Assembly: GCA_039111475.1 (NCBI GenBank)
Contig: JBCCIP010000008.1
Location: 79,449-143,448 of the forward strand
Direction: 5' to 3'
Origin: JAUIET01 sp039111475
Lineage (GTDB): Bacteria; Pseudomonadota; Gammaproteobacteria; Pseudomonadales; JAUIET01
DNA length: 64,000 nucleotides
Below the pieces are notes generated by a model. It made no database searches. It saw only the letters and a list, made by a program, of their open reading frames with translations, and was not told the DNA's origin. Made by a program: the position numbers and the translations under genes. Positions 61,846 to 64,000 of the stretch are shown piece after piece. The stretch's first letter is position 1. Each line of letters opens with the position of its first letter.

Positions 61846-62418
61846 TTACTGCCACCCTGCCCGGTCGAACACTCTAACGGCTTCGGCCTGATTCTCGCCC
61901 AATAACGAAGCGTCCATTTTATCTTCTTTGAAGCTGCCTAATGCGGCTATTGGCCCTGACGTTACACCCACTACCGGATACTCGTTGTTGCCCTCAGCGA
62001 ACAGGGTTTGTGCGTATTCGCTGGTTAGATACTCTAGGAAGCGAATGGCATTGGCTTTGTTTGGAGCATGCTTAGTCACGCCAGCACCACTGATATTAAC
62101 GTGCGTTCCAGAACTCTGCTGGTTTGGGAACACAAGCGTCAGTGAATTCATCACGCTATCATCGCCTGCCGCCAACCAGCGCCCCAAGTAATAGGTATTT
62201 GCAATCGTGACACCGCATTCACCAGAGGCCACGGCCGCCAAATTGCTGGTATCGTTACCCTGTGGTTTGCGAGCGAAATTATTCACAACCTGTTGTGCCC
62301 ATTGTTGCGCGGCACCGGTACCGCGCATTTCTATCAGTGCAGACATTAGCGACAAGTTGTAGATATTTGACGAGCTGCGCATACAAATCAGCGACTTAAG
62401 ACGCGAGTCGGCTAACCT
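61846..62418 (-). pseudogene. Fe(3+) ABC transporter substrate-binding protein, N-terminus missing
   Basis: The C-terminal ~190 residues of a ferric-binding SBP (FutA/FbpA type) are intact: LICMRSSSNIYNLSLMSALI, NFARKPQGNDTSNL, IANTYYLGRW (with the iron-binding Tyr pair) and THVNISGAGVTKHAPNKANA. Homology begins at RLADSRLKS (about 62418) and stops; the frame further upstream is antisense to the acetolactate synthase-like gene and is not coding. The signal peptide and lobe 1 are absent. Truncation is by rearrangement or assembly. Confidence 0.8.
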
Positions 62419-62428
62419 GGAGTGTGAC

Positions 62429-63991
62429 ATGTCCGACAAAGACCGCAGTGGTGCAGAATCCCTGGTCCAAACCCTCGTGGATGCCGACGTCAACGTCTGC
62501 TTTGCCAATCCCGGCACATCCGAAATGCACTTTGTTGCAGCGCTCGATACAAATCCGGATATGCGGTGCGTCCTGGGTCTGTTCGAAGGCATCGTGACCG
62601 GCTGTGCTGATGGCTACGGTCGCATGACCCGAAAGCCGGCAGTCACGCTGACACACCTCGGCCCCGGTCTGGGGAACGGGATTGCCAACCTCCACAACGC
62701 CAAAAAAGCCAGAACGCCCATCGTTAACGTCGTCGGCGATCACGCAACGTACCACCGTAAATATGACGCGCCTCTCACCTCCGATGTCGAAGGCGTGGCC
62801 AGACCGGTATCCGGTTGGGTGAAGGTCTCACAGTCGGCCGATGACGTCGCTGCTGACGGAGCTGAAGCGGTACAAGCGGCCATGGCGCCCCCTGGCCAGG
62901 TTGCGACGCTGATTTTGCCTGCCGATACCGCGTGGAATCGGACAACCGCCGACGCCAAGCCACTCCCGGTCATAGAACCAAAACCATTCCAGACCGGGAA
63001 CATCGACGAGGTTGCCAAAGTACTCAAAGGCAAAGGTGCCAACGTCATTCTGATGAATGGCGTGATCACTGAAGAACGCGCCAACATGGTGGACCGAATT
63101 GGTCAGGCCACTGGCGCCCGCATCATCATGGACACCTTTGTTGGACGCGTTCAACGAGGTGCCGGGCGCGCAGAAATTGCACGACTCCCGTATTTCGGCG
63201 AACAGGCTGCAGAAGTCCTGCAGGGTACTGATCATCTGATCATTCTATCCTCGCAGCCACCCGTCACATTCTTTGCTTATCCAGACAAACCCAACTACCT
63301 GACACCGGAAGGTTGTGAGTTGCACACCCTGGTCGAACGAGACGAAGACATTGATGGTGCGCTCGAAGCACTGATCGATGCTGTCGGTGCAGGCAGTACC
63401 GAGGCGAATGTGGTCGTGCACGAGGTGCCCGACATGCCCCAGGACGGACCGCTCGATCCACGCAACATCGGCAACGCCCTGGCTCATCTATTTCCTGAAG
63501 ACGCCATTGTTGTTGATGAAGGCGGCACCTGTGGTGGTGGCTGTACGGCCGCGACGCGGACAGCAGCGCCCCATGACTTTCTGATGTTGACCGGCGGTGC
63601 GATTGGCTTCGGGCTTCCGTGTGCAACGGGTGCGGCAGTCGCATGCCCCGACCGTCCCGTCATCAGCTTGCAGGCGGATGGCAGTGGCATGTACACCAAT
63701 CAGGCGCTGTGGACGCAGGCCCGTGAACAACTGAATGTCACAACGATCATCTTCGCCAACCAAAAGTACTCGATTCTGCAAATTGAGTTTGGCCGCGTCG
63801 GTGCACACAACCCGGGTCCCAAGGCCATGAGTATGCTCGATCTCACAAACCCTGAGATTCGCTGGACTGACATTGCCAAGGGAATGGGTGTTCCGGCCTG
63901 GCGCGTGACGACCGTTTCGGAATTTGCGGAAGCATTTCAACGCGCACAAGCATCACCAGGTCCCGCACTCATCGAGGCAATCGTACCCTGA
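62429..63991 (+). CDS. Thiamine-diphosphate enzyme, acetolactate synthase large-subunit-like
   Basis: 520 residues and complete, with a GGAG site six bases before the ATG. The ThDP N-domain has VNVCFANPGTSEMHFVAALD, with the catalytic Glu in VLGLFEGIVTGCADGYGRMT. The C-domain ThDP-binding motif is SLQADGSGMYTNQALWTQAR then IIFANQKYSI. Family members include acetolactate synthase-like, benzoylformate decarboxylase and other 2-keto acid enzymes; the FAD-binding middle domain appears short, so decarboxylase chemistry is possible. The codon third positions are richer in C than in the genes before it. Confidence 0.9.
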   Translation: MSDKDRSGAESLVQTLVDADVNVCFANPGTSEMHFVAALDTNPDMRCVLGLFEGIVTGCADGYGRMTRKPAVTLTHLGPGLGNGIANLHNAKKARTPIVNVVGDHATYHRKYDAPLTSDVEGVARPVSGWVKVSQSADDVAADGAEAVQAAMAPPGQVATLILPADTAWNRTTADAKPLPVIEPKPFQTGNIDEVAKVLKGKGANVILMNGVITEERANMVDRIGQATGARIIMDTFVGRVQRGAGRAEIARLPYFGEQAAEVLQGTDHLIILSSQPPVTFFAYPDKPNYLTPEGCELHTLVERDEDIDGALEALIDAVGAGSTEANVVVHEVPDMPQDGPLDPRNIGNALAHLFPEDAIVVDEGGTCGGGCTAATRTAAPHDFLMLTGGAIGFGLPCATGAAVACPDRPVISLQADGSGMYTNQALWTQAREQLNVTTIIFANQKYSILQIEFGRVGAHNPGPKAMSMLDLTNPEIRWTDIAKGMGVPAWRVTTVSEFAEAFQRAQASPGPALIEAIVP

Positions 63992-64000
63992 CGTTTTGAC

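Noticed and set aside
62419..62592. N-terminal 58 codons of the open frame ending at 61846
   Set aside because: These codons are antisense to the acetolactate synthase-like gene and do not resemble any SBP; the genuine SBP part begins only near 62418.

Overview
The window looks like a chromosomal stretch from a marine or aquatic gammaproteobacterium. Pointers are a tRNA-Glu with an encoded CCA, Fur boxes of the E. coli type, DbpA, PiuC and PepSY-type iron genes, a DddL-like (DMSP lyase family) cupin, and a sulfopropanediol dehydrogenase-like HisD paralogue. I cannot name the genus. Both strands are densely coded, with many 1-14 nt overlaps between genes.

Layout. 1-1665 is the 3' part of an S9 peptidase. 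1728-3026 is a HisD-family dehydrogenase. 3185-6911 is a CHASE4/HAMP histidine kinase coupled to a REC-GGDEF-EAL protein. 7076-13535 is a tight minus-strand run: GT2, two GT4 glycosyltransferases, a BtrH/DUF4872 protein, a thioesterase, Ung and PepQ. A divergent FkbM methyltransferase follows and has no conventional start at the expected place. 14427-18475 looks like a decayed integrated island: tRNA-Glu at one end, a degenerate copy of its 3' end at the other, and inside an integrase fragment, a monooxygenase tail, an intact iorA/iorB-like molybdenum hydroxylase and a crotonase tail. 18.6-20 kb holds two small secreted proteins and several hairpins.

20045-35995 is the most interesting region. 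It contains a TMADH-type flavin oxidoreductase, a PhyH dioxygenase, a DMSP-lyase-family cupin, a GPH/MFS transporter, a P450, an ABM protein, a sulfotransferase-like protein, an Asp/Glu-racemase-fold protein, an FAD-GcvT (dimethylglycine/sarcosine dehydrogenase-like) enzyme, an XRE-cupin regulator and a Rieske oxygenase of the CntA/GbcA kind. It also contains a gene interrupted in frame by one UGA inside a thioredoxin-like WSSW-U-G-C motif, best read as a selenoprotein. I infer a pathway for uptake and stepwise demethylation or cleavage of a betaine or onium compound; the substrate is unknown.

36.1-43.7 kb carries an alkylsulfatase and two regulator-linked detoxification sets: AraC with NmrA-like and DUF1772, and LysR with GST, an NTF2-like protein, a tautomerase and a DUF606 transporter. 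43.7-48.5 kb has a radical SAM/DUF547 pair facing DUF1223, catalase-like and CDP-alcohol phosphatidyltransferase genes. 48.6-62.4 kb is an iron-acquisition block with five Fur boxes, two TonB receptors, two PepSY reductase-like operons, an AP2-domain/DUF6607 operon, PiuC, a Gly-Glu repeat lipoprotein and a truncated ferric SBP. At about 62418 the SBP gene stops abruptly against a complete ThDP enzyme gene with different codon usage; this is either a rearrangement or an assembly join.
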